Shown here in pieces: positions 9,243 to 18,974 of a stretch of DNA of 64,000 bases; the first letter of the stretch is position 1; every line of letters starts with the position of its first letter. Position numbers and translations under genes: made by a program. Below the pieces are notes generated by a model. The model ran no database searches. It saw nothing but the letters and a program-made list of their open reading frames with translations, and was not told the DNA's origin. The stretch comes from PFL42 sp963789825 (GTDB lineage Bacteria > Chloroflexota > Anaerolineae > Anaerolineales > E44-bin32), in contig CAWBME010000005.1 of NCBI GenBank assembly GCA_963789825.1, positions 1-64,000 on the forward strand. Direction: 5' to 3'.

Positions 9243-10221
9243 AATCACGCTGATCGAAGGTCTGCGCCAGGCGATGGACGAGGAACTGGCGCGCGACGAG
9301 CGGGTGTTCATCGTGGGGGAAGATGTCGGGCCGCGCGGTGGCGTCTTCCGGGCAACGCTGGGCTTGTTCGACAAGTACGGTCCCGAGCGAGTGATCGACT
9401 TGCCGTTGGCAGAGCTCTCGATCGTGGGCGTGGGTATCGGTGCGGCGCTGTACGGGATGCGGCCGATCTGCGAGATCCAGTTCGCCGACTTCATCCATCC
9501 GGCGTTCAATCAGATCGTCAGCGAAGCGGCGCGGCTGTGCTACCGCTCGAATGGAGAGTGGACGGCGCCGATGGTCATTCGCGCACCGTACGGCGGCGGG
9601 ATCGGCGGCGGTCTGTACCACTCGCAGTCGATCGAGGCCTTCTACGCCCATGTGCCAGGACTGAAGGTCGTTGTCCCTTCCAGTCCGCACGACGCCAAGG
9701 GGCTGCTGAAGTCTGCGGTGCGCGATCCGAACCCGGTGCTGTTCCTGGAACCGAAGAAGGGATACCGGCTGATCAAGGGCGAGGTGGCCGAGGGCGAGGA
9801 GATCCTGGTGCCGATCGGGCCGGCGCGGGTCTCGCGCCCCGGCCGGGATCTCAGCCTGTTCGCCTATGGCATGATGCACCACTATGCCCTGCAGGCCGCC
9901 GGAACGGTAGCCGCCGAGGGGATCGAGGTCGAGGTGGTGGACCTGCGCACGCTGGCGCCCATCGACCGTCCGACGATCCTGGAATCGGTGCGCAAGACGG
10001 GCAAGGCGCTGATCGTGCATGAGGACAACCTGACCGGCGGCTACGGCGCCGAGATCGCCGCCATCCTGGCCGAGGAGGCGTTCACCGACCTGGACGCACC
10101 GGTGCGACGCCTGGCCGGTCCCGACGTGCCCGGCGTGCCGTTCAGCCATCCAATGCAGGACTGGTTCATGCCCGACCCGGCGAAGATCGCCGCCGCCGTG
10201 CGCGAGCTCGCTCTGTACTAA
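9235..10221 (+). CDS. 2-oxoacid dehydrogenase E1 beta subunit
   Basis: The 328-residue beta subunit is intact. It shows the expected blocks: EDVGPRGGVFRAT, DLPLAELSIVGVGIGAALYG, the IQFADFIHPAFNQIVSEAA segment that contacts ThDP, the APYGGGIGGGLYHSQS loop, and a C-terminal domain with HEDNLTGGYGAEIAAI. It pairs with the alpha subunit to decarboxylate a 2-oxoacid and acylate the E2 lipoyl arm. The ATG at 9235 lies inside the end of the alpha gene, which favours this start over an in-frame start further up. Confidence 0.95.
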   Translation: MAEITLIEGLRQAMDEELARDERVFIVGEDVGPRGGVFRATLGLFDKYGPERVIDLPLAELSIVGVGIGAALYGMRPICEIQFADFIHPAFNQIVSEAARLCYRSNGEWTAPMVIRAPYGGGIGGGLYHSQSIEAFYAHVPGLKVVVPSSPHDAKGLLKSAVRDPNPVLFLEPKKGYRLIKGEVAEGEEILVPIGPARVSRPGRDLSLFAYGMMHHYALQAAGTVAAEGIEVEVVDLRTLAPIDRPTILESVRKTGKALIVHEDNLTGGYGAEIAAILAEEAFTDLDAPVRRLAGPDVPGVPFSHPMQDWFMPDPAKIAAAVRELALY

Positions 10222-10385
10222 GACCCACCCCCCGCAAGCGGGACATGTCCCGTAGCGCAGCGGAGGGAGGGATGGCAGGGGGTTGGTCTTCGACCGCCGA
10301 GCGAAACCCCCACCCCAGCCCTCCCCCTCGAGGGGGGTGATGGGCAAGGACCCTCTCCCAGTAGGGGGAGGTGGAGAGTGTGCAC
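10222..10385. repeat. GC-rich palindromic spacer between E1 beta and E2
   Basis: The spacer holds a perfect 14-base palindrome CGGGACATGTCCCG (10239-10252) and C-rich/G-rich segments around 10315-10372 that can fold back on each other. It interrupts an otherwise tight operon. It may be a dispersed intergenic repeat or an mRNA-stability element. Confidence 0.35.
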
Positions 10386-11677
10386 ATGCCGACAAAGGTG
10401 ATCATGCCTCAGCTGGGCGAGTTGGTCGTCGAGGGTACGGTGACCCGATGGCTGAAGGCCGAAGGCGACTCGGTCGAGGAGTTCGAGGCGCTGCTCGAGG
10501 TCAACACCGACAAGGTCGACACCGAGATTCCGGCGCCGGCCTCGGGCAAGCTGCTCAAGCTGTACGTGCCTGAAGGGACAACCGTGCGCGCGGGCACGCT
10601 GCTGGCGGTGATTGGCCAGCAAGGTGAAGCCGTGCCTGAGGCGGAAGCTGGAGCCGCCCCAGGCTCCCCCCATCACTTCGGCCGCCGCCGTGACCCCGCC
10701 CGTCCCTGCCGCTGGGGTGGAGCCGGCGCAAGCGGATCTCGGATTCATCTCACCCGTCGTGGCACGCCTCGCTCGTGAGCACAACCTCGACCTGCGCCAG
10801 GTCCGCGGCACCGGCGCCGCAGGCCGGATCACCAAGAAGGATGTGCTGACCCACCTGGAGAGCCGGCCGGCGGCGCCATGGGAGTCGCCCTCGCTCGGAG
10901 AACTGTTCCGCCCGACGGAGGAGGTCTTCGGCGTTGCAGGCGCTGCCTCTGACCCAGGCGGACCCGCCGCCGGCGAAGTGGTCCAGCTCGACGCGGTGCG
11001 CCGGGCGATCGCCGAGCATATGGTGCGTTCGAAGGCGACCAGCCCGCACGTGACGACGGTGATGGAAGCGGACATGCGCCGGGTTGTCGCCCACCGCCAG
11101 GCGCACCGCGAGGCGTTCGCCCGGGAGGGCGTCAACCTGACCTACACCGCCTACTTCGCCGCCGCCTGCGTCAGCGGGCTGCGGGCCGTGCCGATGGTCA
11201 ACGCCTCCTGGACAGAGCAGGGCGTCCGGCTGCATCCGCACATCCATTTGGGGATCGCCGTCTCACTCGGCGAGCAGGGGCTGATCGTGCCGGTGATCAA
11301 GGATGCCGGCCAGAAATCGTTGCTGGGCCTGGCCCAGGCGCTGGGGGACCTGGCGGGGCGGGCTCGCGCCCGCAAGCTGCAGCCGGACGAAGTGCAAGGG
11401 CGGGACGTTCACGATCACCAATCACGGTGTGAGTGGTTCGCTGTTCGCCACGCCGATCATCAACCAGCCGCAGACCGGGATCCTCGGTGTCGGGGCGCTG
11501 CAGAAACGCGTGGTGGCCGTCGAGTTCCGCGATGCCGCGGGCACAGTCACCGACAGCATCGCCATTCGGCCGATGCTCTACCTGACACTGACCTTCGACC
11601 ACCGCATCCTGGACGGCGCGCTGGCGGATGCCTTCCTGGGGAAGGTGGTCGAGACGCTGCAGACCTGGGGGCCGTAA
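10386..11677 (+). CDS. Dihydrolipoyl acyltransferase E2 (frame breaks near 10650 and 11395)
   Basis: E2 moves the acyl group from E1 to CoA. The N-terminus is one lipoyl domain with the lipoylated Lys in EVNTDKVDTEI. A linker follows, then an E3-binding domain (ISPVVARLAREHNLDLRQV...GRITKKDVL), then the CoA acyltransferase core with the catalytic TFDHRILDGA near the end. Two single-base insertions, near 10650 in the linker and near 11395 before GGTFTITNHGVSGS, split the frame into three parts. The corrected protein would be about 430 residues, normal for a one-lipoyl E2. The start is ATG 10386; an in-frame GTG lies 15 bases upstream. Confidence 0.9.
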
Positions 11678-12293
11678 CGCTCCAAGCACTTGTCTCCTGC
11701 CTGACCGGCGCACCGGCCGCCCAACAGGCTAGCACCAGCGCCCACGCAGGATCCTAGCAACCCATCCGGGCGTGCGGTTCGCGCGGCGGAGCCAACGAGT
11801 AGGTCTCGCTGCGGCTGCCGCGCTCGCAGGGTGCCGACCCCCGAGCACCAAGGGTCTTGGGAACCTGTCAGGTCGGGGATTGGCCATCCCGCCATCCACC
11901 CCCCTCGGCCGGGGGAGGTCGCCAGGGACTGCGCTGGTGCGTGCGCTGAGCCTGCGCTAGACTTCCTCGACGTCGTAGGCTGGAGCCTATGAACCCGTCC
12001 GGGGGGTGTCGGCGCTGTCAGGGGATGACCGTTGCACTCAACAAGCGTGGTGATGTTGGGCTGGCATGCTCGGGCGAGGCGAGCCGCGTCCGTCGGCCTG
12101 GGGTACTTCCCTCTCCGCGTGCTTTCCATCCCACGCACCGAGAACCCAACGTCGTCCGAGTCCCCAGGATGATTTCCTCCCCCTGGATGCAGGTGTGGTG
12201 CATGAGTCGAACTGTGTCGGTCGCGCCGAGCGTCCTTGGCCTGGGAGGGGAACGCCAGGACCTCCGGCTTCCGGGTGAGCGCGCGGAGGCCTG
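11678..12293. other. Gene-free stretch after E2
   Basis: Short open frames exist here but none has domain signal, codon quality or a ribosome site. A small GC-rich dyad (CCCCCTCGGCCGGGGG) lies near 11902. The E2 transcript probably ends in this stretch and the GH114-like gene starts from it, but no clear terminator or promoter is seen. Confidence 0.4.
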
Positions 12294-13182
12294 ATGCTTT
12301 GCCCGCGGCGATGGCGCCTTGCGCTTTCCTTGATGCTGCTCACGGGCCAGGCCTGCCGCGTGAGTCCCACCTCCTACATCCCAGCCTCCCGAGGCCACGA
12401 CCCTTCGAGGACGCCGGTGTCCGTATCGCCAATCCCAAGCATGCAGGCCATCGCCGGGCGCCTGGATCCCGGCGCCCGGGACAAGCTGGCAGTGGCAGTT
12501 GACCGGGTTGCCCGTGGATCTCGGCGTGGAAGCAGACGTCTATGATCTCGACCTGTTCGACACCGACGCCGGGACGATCGCCGCCTTGCACGCCCGCGGC
12601 GCCCACGCCATCTGCTACTTGAGTGCCGGCTCGTGGGAGGATTGGCGCCCCGACGCCGGCGCCTTCGCACCGGAGGTGATCGGCGAGAAGTACGTCGGCT
12701 GGGCTGGCGAGCGCTGGCTCGATATCCGCCGGATCGACCTGCTGGCGCCGCTGATGGCCGCCCGGCTGCGCCTGTGCCGCGACAAGGGCTTCGACGCGGT
12801 CGAACCTGACAACCTCGACGGCTACACCAATGACACCGGCTTCCCGATCACCGATCAGGACCAGCTGCGCTACAACCGCTGGCTTGCCTCCGAGGCGCAT
12901 GCCCTCGGCCTGTCCATCGGGCTGAAGAACGATCCCGATCAGATGGCTGACCTGGTTTCAGCCTTCGACTGGGCGCTGACCGAGGACTGCTACGACCAGG
13001 GATGGTGCGAGTTGGCGTCGCCTTTTCTGCAAGCCGGGAAGGCGGTCTTCGCCGCCGAGTACACCGACACGGGCGTGGACTTCGATGGCGCGTGTGCGCA
13101 GCTCCAACCGGCAGGCTTCAGTCTGATTCTGAAGGACCGCGACCTATCGGCGTGGCGGGAGGTGTGCCCTCCGGAGCCGTGA
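12294..13182 (+). CDS. GH114-like secreted glycosidase (frame break between 12363 and 12500)
   Basis: The C-terminal part matches the GH114 / endo-alpha-1,4-polygalactosaminidase-like barrel: PAPGTSWQWQLTGLPVD, YDLDLFDTD, CYLSAGSWEDWRPD, the acidic DAVEPDNLDGYTND block, and the ending GFSLILKDRDLSAWREVC. The N-terminus in another frame is a signal peptide (LALSLMLLTGQAC), possibly of lipoprotein type, with a Pro/Ser/Thr-rich linker. One extra base somewhere between 12363 and 12500 separates them. It would act outside the cytoplasm on a galactosaminoglycan-like polymer; the true substrate is unknown. It sits between E2 and E3 without sharing their function. Confidence 0.75.
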
Positions 13183-13450
13183 GGGCGAGCCAGCGCCATC
13201 GGTCACAACCTTGCCCCCGCAGGCGATGGGAGCACAGCGAGTGAGAGTTCACTAGCCCCGCTTCCTCCTTGGAGACGCGGCGGATGCTGCCCGGGGCACC
13301 CTGGAACTGCGAGCCGCTGGGCATGCCCAGGGTGCTACTCGCGGCGGGACCGCTGAACCGAAACCGGAACCTGCGGAAAACGTTCGGTCTTGGGGTGACA
13401 GCGCTCGTGCTGGCGGCATGCAGCCCGGGTCCCGGCGCCCAGATCCTGGG
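13183..13450. other. Spacer with orphan lipoprotein-like leader
   Basis: No full gene is seen. From about 13359 one frame encodes LRKTFGLGVTALVLAACSPG, which looks like a lipoprotein signal with lipobox LAAC, but it stops at 13454 after only nine further residues. It may be a gene remnant or a chance match. Confidence 0.3.
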
Positions 13451-13479
13451 GTGACACCGCCCTTCCCGTTTGTTACAAT
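13451..13479 (+). promoter_or_regulatory. Promoter of the E3 gene
   Basis: GTGACA (13451-13456) and TACAAT (13474-13479) are separated by exactly 17 bases, placing transcription start near 13486, about 26 bases before the E3 ATG. This shows that E3 can be expressed apart from E1/E2. Confidence 0.7.
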
Positions 13480-13511
13480 CGCAACCTCAGTGCCTCCCGC
13501 AGGAGACGAGC

Positions 13512-14909
13512 ATGCCAGACCATGACGTGATAGTGATCGGCGCTGGGCCGGGCGGATATGTCGCCGCCATTCGCGCCGCGCAGTTGGGCAAGAAAGTGGC
13601 GATCGTCGACAAGCAGTGGCTGGGGGGAGTGTGCCTGAACGTCGGCTGCATTCCCTCCAAGGCGCTCTTGAAGAACGCTGAAGTGGCCCACCTGCTGCGC
13701 GAGCGCGGCAAGGAATTCGGCTTCCAGGTCGACGGGCTGACCCTGGACTACGCCGCCGCCGTCAAGCGCAGCCGGCAGGTCTCCGATCGGCTGGTGAAGG
13801 GCGTCGGCTTCCTGATGAAGAAGAACGGCATCGAGGTTCACCTGGGGACCGCCGTGGTGGAGAAGCCGGGCGCGGTCGGTGTGACGGCCTCGGATGGCAG
13901 CCGCAAGACGCTGACCGCCAAGGACATCATCGTGGCCACCGGCTCGAGCACGGCCATGCTCCCGGGGGTGCAGGCCGACGGCGAGCACGTGCTCACCTAC
14001 CTCGAGGCGATCCTGCAAGAGCGTTTGCCCAAGTCGGTGGTGATCATCGGCGCCGGGCCGATCGGGCTCGAGTTCGCCACGATCTGGAACGCCTACGGCG
14101 TTGCGGTGACCGTGGTGGAGATGCTGCCGCGCATCGCGCCGCTGGAGGACGAAGAAGTCAGCCAGGAACTGGCCAAGGCGTTCACCAAGCGCGGCATCAA
14201 GCTGCTGACGGGCGCGCGGGTCGAGAAGATCGTCGCCGGCAAGGCGGGGGTCGAGGTGCACGTCACCGGCGAGGCGGGCGCGCAGACCGTCGAAGCCGAG
14301 CAGGCGCTGGTGGCGATTGGCTTCAAGCCCAACTCGGGCGGCCTTGGCCTGGAGGCGGTCGGCGTCAAGCTCGATGGGCGCGGGGCGATCGAGATCGATG
14401 AGCGCATGGCGACCAACGTCCCGGGGATCTGGGCGATCGGTGACGTGACCGGCAAGCTGATGCTGGCGCACGTTGCCTCGGCCATGGGGATCATCTGCGC
14501 CGAGAACATCGGCGGCGCCGAGACGACCACGCTCACCTATCACAACCTGCCGCGCGCGATCTACTCGCAGCCGCAGGTTGCCTCCTTCGGCTTGACCGAG
14601 GCGCAGGCACGCGAACAAGGCTTGGAGTACCGGGTGGGGCGCTTCAACTTCCAGGCCAACGGCAAGGCGCTGGGGATGGGGGACTACGCCGGCTGGGTCA
14701 AGATCCTGCGCGATACCCGCTATGGAGAGATCCTGGGCGGCCACATGGTCGGCCCAGAGGTGACGGAACTCCTGCCGGAGCTCACCCTGGCGCAGCAGAT
14801 GGAGCTGACGCCGGCCGAGATCGCCCGCAACGTGCATGCCCATCCGACGCTGAGCGAGGTCCTGATGGAGGCCGCTCACGCCGCCGAAGGACACGCCATT
14901 CATATGTAG
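13512..14909 (+). CDS. lpdA: Dihydrolipoyl dehydrogenase (E3)
   Basis: This intact flavoprotein of about 465 residues reoxidises the E2 lipoyl group with NAD. It has the FAD-binding GAGPGGYVAAIRAAQLG, the redox disulfide in GGVCLNVGCIPSK, the NAD-binding GAGPIGLEFATIW, the second FAD motif in IWAIGDVTG, and the C-terminal HAHPTLSE with the active-site His. The ATG at 13512 follows AGGAG by six bases. It is probably shared by the dehydrogenase encoded upstream. Citrate synthase follows 72 bases later and may be cotranscribed. Confidence 0.97.
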   Translation: MPDHDVIVIGAGPGGYVAAIRAAQLGKKVAIVDKQWLGGVCLNVGCIPSKALLKNAEVAHLLRERGKEFGFQVDGLTLDYAAAVKRSRQVSDRLVKGVGFLMKKNGIEVHLGTAVVEKPGAVGVTASDGSRKTLTAKDIIVATGSSTAMLPGVQADGEHVLTYLEAILQERLPKSVVIIGAGPIGLEFATIWNAYGVAVTVVEMLPRIAPLEDEEVSQELAKAFTKRGIKLLTGARVEKIVAGKAGVEVHVTGEAGAQTVEAEQALVAIGFKPNSGGLGLEAVGVKLDGRGAIEIDERMATNVPGIWAIGDVTGKLMLAHVASAMGIICAENIGGAETTTLTYHNLPRAIYSQPQVASFGLTEAQAREQGLEYRVGRFNFQANGKALGMGDYAGWVKILRDTRYGEILGGHMVGPEVTELLPELTLAQQMELTPAEIARNVHAHPTLSEVLMEAAHAAEGHAIHM

Positions 14910-14981
14910 CCTGCCGCCTGCGCACGGCGGCTCGAGTTGACCAGACCGGGGGCTTGCCCCGACGAGGACGGAGAACCGAAC

Positions 14982-16157
14982 ATGGCAGAGATCGCACGCG
15001 GGCTAGAGGGAATTGTCGTCTGTGAGACACGCCTCAGCCGGGTGGACGGCGAGGCGGGTGAACTGACGATCGCCGGATTCCCGCTGGAAGAGCTGGCGCC
15101 GAACGCAACCTTCGAGGAGGTGCTCTTCCTGCTCTGGTCCGACAGGCTGCCGACGGCGCAGGAGCTGCTGGCGCTGCGGCAGGAACTCGCCTTGCGCCGG
15201 CCGCTGCCCGAAGCCACGCAGGACATCCTGCGCCTGTCGGTGGCGCGCAAGACGCCGGTGATGGATACCTTGCGCATGTCGGTCGACGCCATCGGCACCT
15301 GTGAAGGGGAGCCGCATCGTCCGCCGGACTTGCCGGATGTGGGCTGCGGCATTGCCCTGACTGCCCCGATGCCGACGATCGTGGCCGCCTACTGGCGTCT
15401 GCTGCAAGGACAGGAGCCGATCGCGCCGGATCCGGCCATCGGCCATGCCGCCAACTTCCTCTACATGCTCGAAGGCAAGCTGCCGCATGCCGACAAGGTG
15501 CGGGCGCTGGAGACGTACCTCAACACCGTGGTCGACCATGGGATGAACGCCTCGACCTTCACGGCGCGTGTGATCGCCAGCACTCGGTCCGATATGCTGT
15601 CGGCCGTTGTTGGCGGAATCGGTGCCCTGAAGGGGCCGTTGCATGGCGGCGCACCTGGCCCGGCGCTGGACATGGTGTTCGAGATCCGCCAGCGCGCCGC
15701 GCGCTCCGGCAAGTCCGTCGCCGAAGAGGCCGATGCCTGGGTGCGTGAGACGATGCAGTCGGGCGGCCGGATCATGGGCTTCGGCCATCGGGTGTACAAG
15801 GTGCGCGACCCGCGGGCCGATGTGCTCGCCCAGGCCGCCGAGAAGCTGTTCGCCGGCGCCGGTTCGGCCAGCCTGTATGAGGATGCGCGCACGGTCGAGC
15901 AGGTGACGCTGCGGGTGCTGGAGGAGCTCAAGCCAGGCCGCAAGCTGCAGACCAACGTCGAGTTCTACACGGCGTTGGTGCTGCATGGCATCGGGCTTGA
16001 GGTCGATCTGTTCACCCCGACCTTCGCCATCTCGCGTGTCGGCGGTTGGACGGCGCACGTGCTCGAGCAGATCCAGGAAGACCGGCTGATCCGACCCCAA
16101 TCGGTGTACGTCGGCCCCACCGACCGCAAGTGGGTGCCGCTCGACCGAAGGCGCTAG
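14982..16157 (+). CDS. gltA: Citrate synthase
   Basis: The 391-residue enzyme condenses acetyl-CoA and oxaloacetate. The three catalytic positions are visible: His in KGPLHGGAPG, His in GFGHRVYK, and the acid in TNVEFYTALVLHG, which is Glu here where the best-known enzymes have Asp; this variant is common in citrate synthases of related bacteria. The substrate-binding VDHGMNASTFTARV is present. The ATG at 14982 follows GGAG by about ten bases. A hairpin after the stop probably ends the lpdA-gltA transcript. Confidence 0.95.
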   Translation: MAEIARGLEGIVVCETRLSRVDGEAGELTIAGFPLEELAPNATFEEVLFLLWSDRLPTAQELLALRQELALRRPLPEATQDILRLSVARKTPVMDTLRMSVDAIGTCEGEPHRPPDLPDVGCGIALTAPMPTIVAAYWRLLQGQEPIAPDPAIGHAANFLYMLEGKLPHADKVRALETYLNTVVDHGMNASTFTARVIASTRSDMLSAVVGGIGALKGPLHGGAPGPALDMVFEIRQRAARSGKSVAEEADAWVRETMQSGGRIMGFGHRVYKVRDPRADVLAQAAEKLFAGAGSASLYEDARTVEQVTLRVLEELKPGRKLQTNVEFYTALVLHGIGLEVDLFTPTFAISRVGGWTAHVLEQIQEDRLIRPQSVYVGPTDRKWVPLDRRR

Positions 16158-16179
16158 CGGCAGCCGAATCGCCCACCGG

Positions 16180-16220
16180 CGGAGCATCGGATCGCCATCC
16201 GGTGCTCCGCTTGCTTTCGG
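16180..16220 (+). terminator. Probable terminator after citrate synthase
   Basis: GCGGAGCA faces TGCTCCGC across CGGAT/ATCCG, giving a long stem with one mismatch, followed by TTGCTTTC. It lies about 25 bases after the citrate synthase stop. Confidence 0.55.
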
Positions 16221-16248
16221 GCATATACTCGTGGCGAGCGGAGGGCCC

Positions 16249-17253
16249 ATGGACGATCTTGCGCGAGTCGCTCAGGCCAAGGCCGCCCACCAGGCGGCGC
16301 TGCTGGCCAAACCCAATGTCGTCGGCGTGGGGACCGGCTACCGCACCGTCGGCAAACACCTCACCGATCAGGTCTGCCTGGTGACCCTGGTGCGGCGCAA
16401 GGTCCCGCTGGCGGGGCTCGATGCACAGGCGCTGGTCCCGGCGGAAGTCGGCGGGGTGCCGACGGATGTGCTCGAAGTGGGTGACCTGCGCATCCACAAG
16501 GCGCGCGACGTCAGCTGGCGTCCGGCGCCGGGCGGGGTCAGCCTCAGTCACTTCCGGGTGACGGCGGGCACGCTTGGGTGCTTGGTGCGCGACCGGCGCA
16601 GTGGAGCGCGCTTGATCCTGTCCAACAACCATGTGCTGGCCAACAGCAACCAGTCGCTCCCGGGCGATGCGGTGCTGCAGCCCGGCGCGCTCGATGGCGG
16701 GCGTGCCGGCAAGGATCAATTGGCCCGCCTGGAGCGCTTCGTGCCGATCGCCTTCACCGATGAACCCGGGAATTGTTCGCTGGCCAACGGGTTCGCCGCC
16801 GTAGGCAACGCGCTGTCGCGGCTGGTCGGTTCTCGTCACCGGCTGGAGGTGCGCCGTATCGACCCGCTGGCTGCCAACCGCGTCGACGCGGCCGTGGCTC
16901 GTCCGCTGCAAGATGGCTGGGTGGACGCCGAAATCCTCGAGATCGGCCGGGTGATCGGCACGGCCGAGCCGATGCTCGGCATGGCCGTGCGCAAGTCCGG
17001 GCGGACCACCGGGCTGACGCGCGGGGAGATCCAGGTGCTGGACACGACCGTCACCATCGGCTACGGCGATCGGCAGGCACGCTTCGACGGCCAGATCGTC
17101 ACCAGCGCCATGTCGAGCCCGGGCGACTCGGGCTCGCTGCTCGTCGCCGGGGACCGGCTGGCGGCGGTGGGTCTGCTCTTCGCCGGCTCGGAGCAAGCGA
17201 CGATCCACAACCCGATCGCCGATGTGCTGGAGGCGCTGGAGGTGACCCTGTGA
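16249..17253 (+). CDS. Trypsin-like serine protease with N-terminal prodomain-like region
   Basis: The 334-residue protein has an N-terminal domain of about 95 residues (KPNVVGVGTGYRTVG...VGGVPTDVLEVGDLRIH), then a chymotrypsin-fold peptidase with the catalytic His in LILSNNHVLAN, a candidate Asp in RVDAAVARPL, and the Ser in SSPGDSGSLL. No signal peptide is seen, so it is either cytoplasmic or exported by another route. The ATG at 16249 follows GGAGGG; an in-frame start 18 bases upstream is less good. The next gene repeats the N-terminal domain alone, which suggests a processed or partner-controlled protease. Confidence 0.82.
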   Translation: MDDLARVAQAKAAHQAALLAKPNVVGVGTGYRTVGKHLTDQVCLVTLVRRKVPLAGLDAQALVPAEVGGVPTDVLEVGDLRIHKARDVSWRPAPGGVSLSHFRVTAGTLGCLVRDRRSGARLILSNNHVLANSNQSLPGDAVLQPGALDGGRAGKDQLARLERFVPIAFTDEPGNCSLANGFAAVGNALSRLVGSRHRLEVRRIDPLAANRVDAAVARPLQDGWVDAEILEIGRVIGTAEPMLGMAVRKSGRTTGLTRGEIQVLDTTVTIGYGDRQARFDGQIVTSAMSSPGDSGSLLVAGDRLAAVGLLFAGSEQATIHNPIADVLEALEVTL

Positions 17254-17531
17254 CCGCCGAGCTGGAACCGAACTGGGTCGACACCTACCGCAAGGCGCAG
17301 CATGTGCGCGAAACGGCGCTGGACGGCCTGATGCGCAAGGCGAACGTGGTGGGCGTGGGCGTCGGGTTTCGCCTGCAGCGCGGACTGCGGACCAAGCAAG
17401 TCGTGCTGGTGGTGATGGTCGACAGCAAGGTGCCCCTGACCGATCTTCGCTCAGCGGACGTGATCCCGAACGAGATCGACGGTGTTCCGGTCGATGTCCA
17501 GGAGACCGGTGAGTTCTCCATCCATACCTGA
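17250..17531 (+). CDS. Stand-alone copy of the protease N-terminal domain
   Basis: This 93-residue protein starts at GTG 17250, overlapping the protease stop. Its body (KANVVGVGVGFRLQRG, VVMVDSKVPLTDLRSADVIP, DGVPVDVQETGEFSIH) aligns throughout with residues 1-95 of the protease before it, but no catalytic domain follows. It could act as an inhibitor, chaperone or structural partner of the protease; that is inference. The gene ends cleanly with a stop and shows no frame break. Confidence 0.75.
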   Translation: MTAELEPNWVDTYRKAQHVRETALDGLMRKANVVGVGVGFRLQRGLRTKQVVLVVMVDSKVPLTDLRSADVIPNEIDGVPVDVQETGEFSIHT

Positions 17532-17600
17532 TCGACGGAAAGCATCGCACAAGCTGAACCCTGGTACGACTTGTCGAATGCCCTGGAGGGGAGTCGCCAC

Positions 17601-18830
17601 ATGACACAGGAAGTCGGGATCCGGCTGTACCGGGCGCGCTGGGGGGTGTTGGGCGCGTTCATGCTGGTGGTGATCGTCAACCAACTCTCGTGGATCACCT
17701 TCGCCGCCATCACTAGCCAGGCGGCGGCCTACTACGGCGTGAGTGAGCTGGAAATCGGATTGCTCTCGCTGAGCTTCATGCTGGTGTACCTGATCGTATC
17801 GATCCCGGCTTCCTGGGCGATCGACACGTATGGCTTCCGCCGTGCCGTGGGCTTGGGCGCGGTGCTGACGGCGGTGTTCGGCATGGCGCGGGGGCTGGTC
17901 GGGCCGTCGTACACCCTGGTCCTGCTGGCGCAACTGGGCATTGCCGTCGGACAGCCGTTCATCCTGAACGCGGTGACCAAGGTCGCCGGCCGCTGGTTTG
18001 GCCCCGAGGAACGGGCGACCGCCTCCGGGCTCGGGACGCTGGCGATCTTCGTCGGCGTGCTGCTCGGCGTGGCGTTGACGCCTGTGCTCACCGCCAGTTT
18101 CGGCATCGCCTCGATGCTGCTGATCTACGGCGTGGCCGCCGTCGTCGTGGCCGTGGTCTTCTTCGCAGTTGCAGGCGAGCGCCCGCCCACGCCTCCCGGT
18201 CCACCCGGCGAGGAGATCCGGGCGCTGGTGTTCGATGGCATGCGCCAGATGCTTCGCCGTCCTGACTTCCTGCGGTTGCTGGCCGTGTTCTTCATCGGGC
18301 TGGGGGTCTTCAACAGCGTCACCACCTGGATCGAGGACATCCTGCGGCCGCGCGGCTTCAGCCCGTTGCAGGCGGGAATGATCGGTGGGGTGATGGTCGC
18401 CGCTGGGATCGTCGGGGCGCTGGTGCTGCCCGCCCTCTCGGATCGGCGCCGGCGACGCACGCCGTACCTGGTGGTCGGGATGGCTGGTGCGTGCCTGGGC
18501 CTGGCCGGGCTGACCTTCGCACCCGGCTTTGCCGGGGTGATGGTCGCCAGCCTCGTGCTAGGTTTCTTCCTGCTGGGCGCGGCGCCTGTCGGGTTCCAGT
18601 ACGGCGCCGAAGCCACGCTGCCCGCGCCCGAGGCGACCTCCAACGGGCTGCTGCTGATGATGGGCCAGATCTCAGGCATCGTCTTCATCCTGGCGATGGA
18701 TGCGTTCCGTTCGTCCGAGACCGGCTCGATGACGCCTTCGCTGGTGGTGCTGACGGTGCTGATGGGGGTCAGCTTCGTGCTGTGTCTTGGCCTGAAGGAG
18801 ACCGCCCCCGTGCTGCCCGCCAAGGGCTAG
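17601..18830 (+). CDS. MFS transporter
   Basis: This intact 409-residue permease has the twelve-helix layout of the major facilitator superfamily. The loop after helix 2 (SWAIDTYGFRRAVG) is a degenerate form of the family motif A, and its repeat appears as LPALSDRRRRRTPYL in the second half. The substrate cannot be read from the sequence. The ATG at 17601 is chosen because GGAGGGGAG precedes it; an in-frame start 30 bases upstream lacks one. A strong hairpin lies after the stop. Confidence 0.85.
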   Translation: MTQEVGIRLYRARWGVLGAFMLVVIVNQLSWITFAAITSQAAAYYGVSELEIGLLSLSFMLVYLIVSIPASWAIDTYGFRRAVGLGAVLTAVFGMARGLVGPSYTLVLLAQLGIAVGQPFILNAVTKVAGRWFGPEERATASGLGTLAIFVGVLLGVALTPVLTASFGIASMLLIYGVAAVVVAVVFFAVAGERPPTPPGPPGEEIRALVFDGMRQMLRRPDFLRLLAVFFIGLGVFNSVTTWIEDILRPRGFSPLQAGMIGGVMVAAGIVGALVLPALSDRRRRRTPYLVVGMAGACLGLAGLTFAPGFAGVMVASLVLGFFLLGAAPVGFQYGAEATLPAPEATSNGLLLMMGQISGIVFILAMDAFRSSETGSMTPSLVVLTVLMGVSFVLCLGLKETAPVLPAKG

Positions 18831-18904
18831 CAGAGCAGCCTGGACCCCCGGCAACACCGCGTCGCTCTTCGTCGAGGCGGGTGTGCCTCGCCTCGATAAA
18901 GCCA

Positions 18905-18933
18905 GTGGGCGCTCGGATTATCCGAGCGCCCAC
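18905..18933. terminator. Bidirectional hairpin between convergent genes
   Basis: A perfect 13-base stem, GTGGGCGCTCGGA and its complement, with a three-base loop lies between the convergent MFS and YceI-like genes. T-rich runs after the stem are weak on both strands. Confidence 0.6.
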
Positions 18934-18974
18934 GATGTCACTTTGTAGGCGGGAGCAGGAACCGTTGCTCCCCT

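Noticed and set aside
11989..12294. Open frame of about 100 codons before the GH114-like gene
   Set aside because: No ribosome site, no domain and codon use unlike the neighbours.
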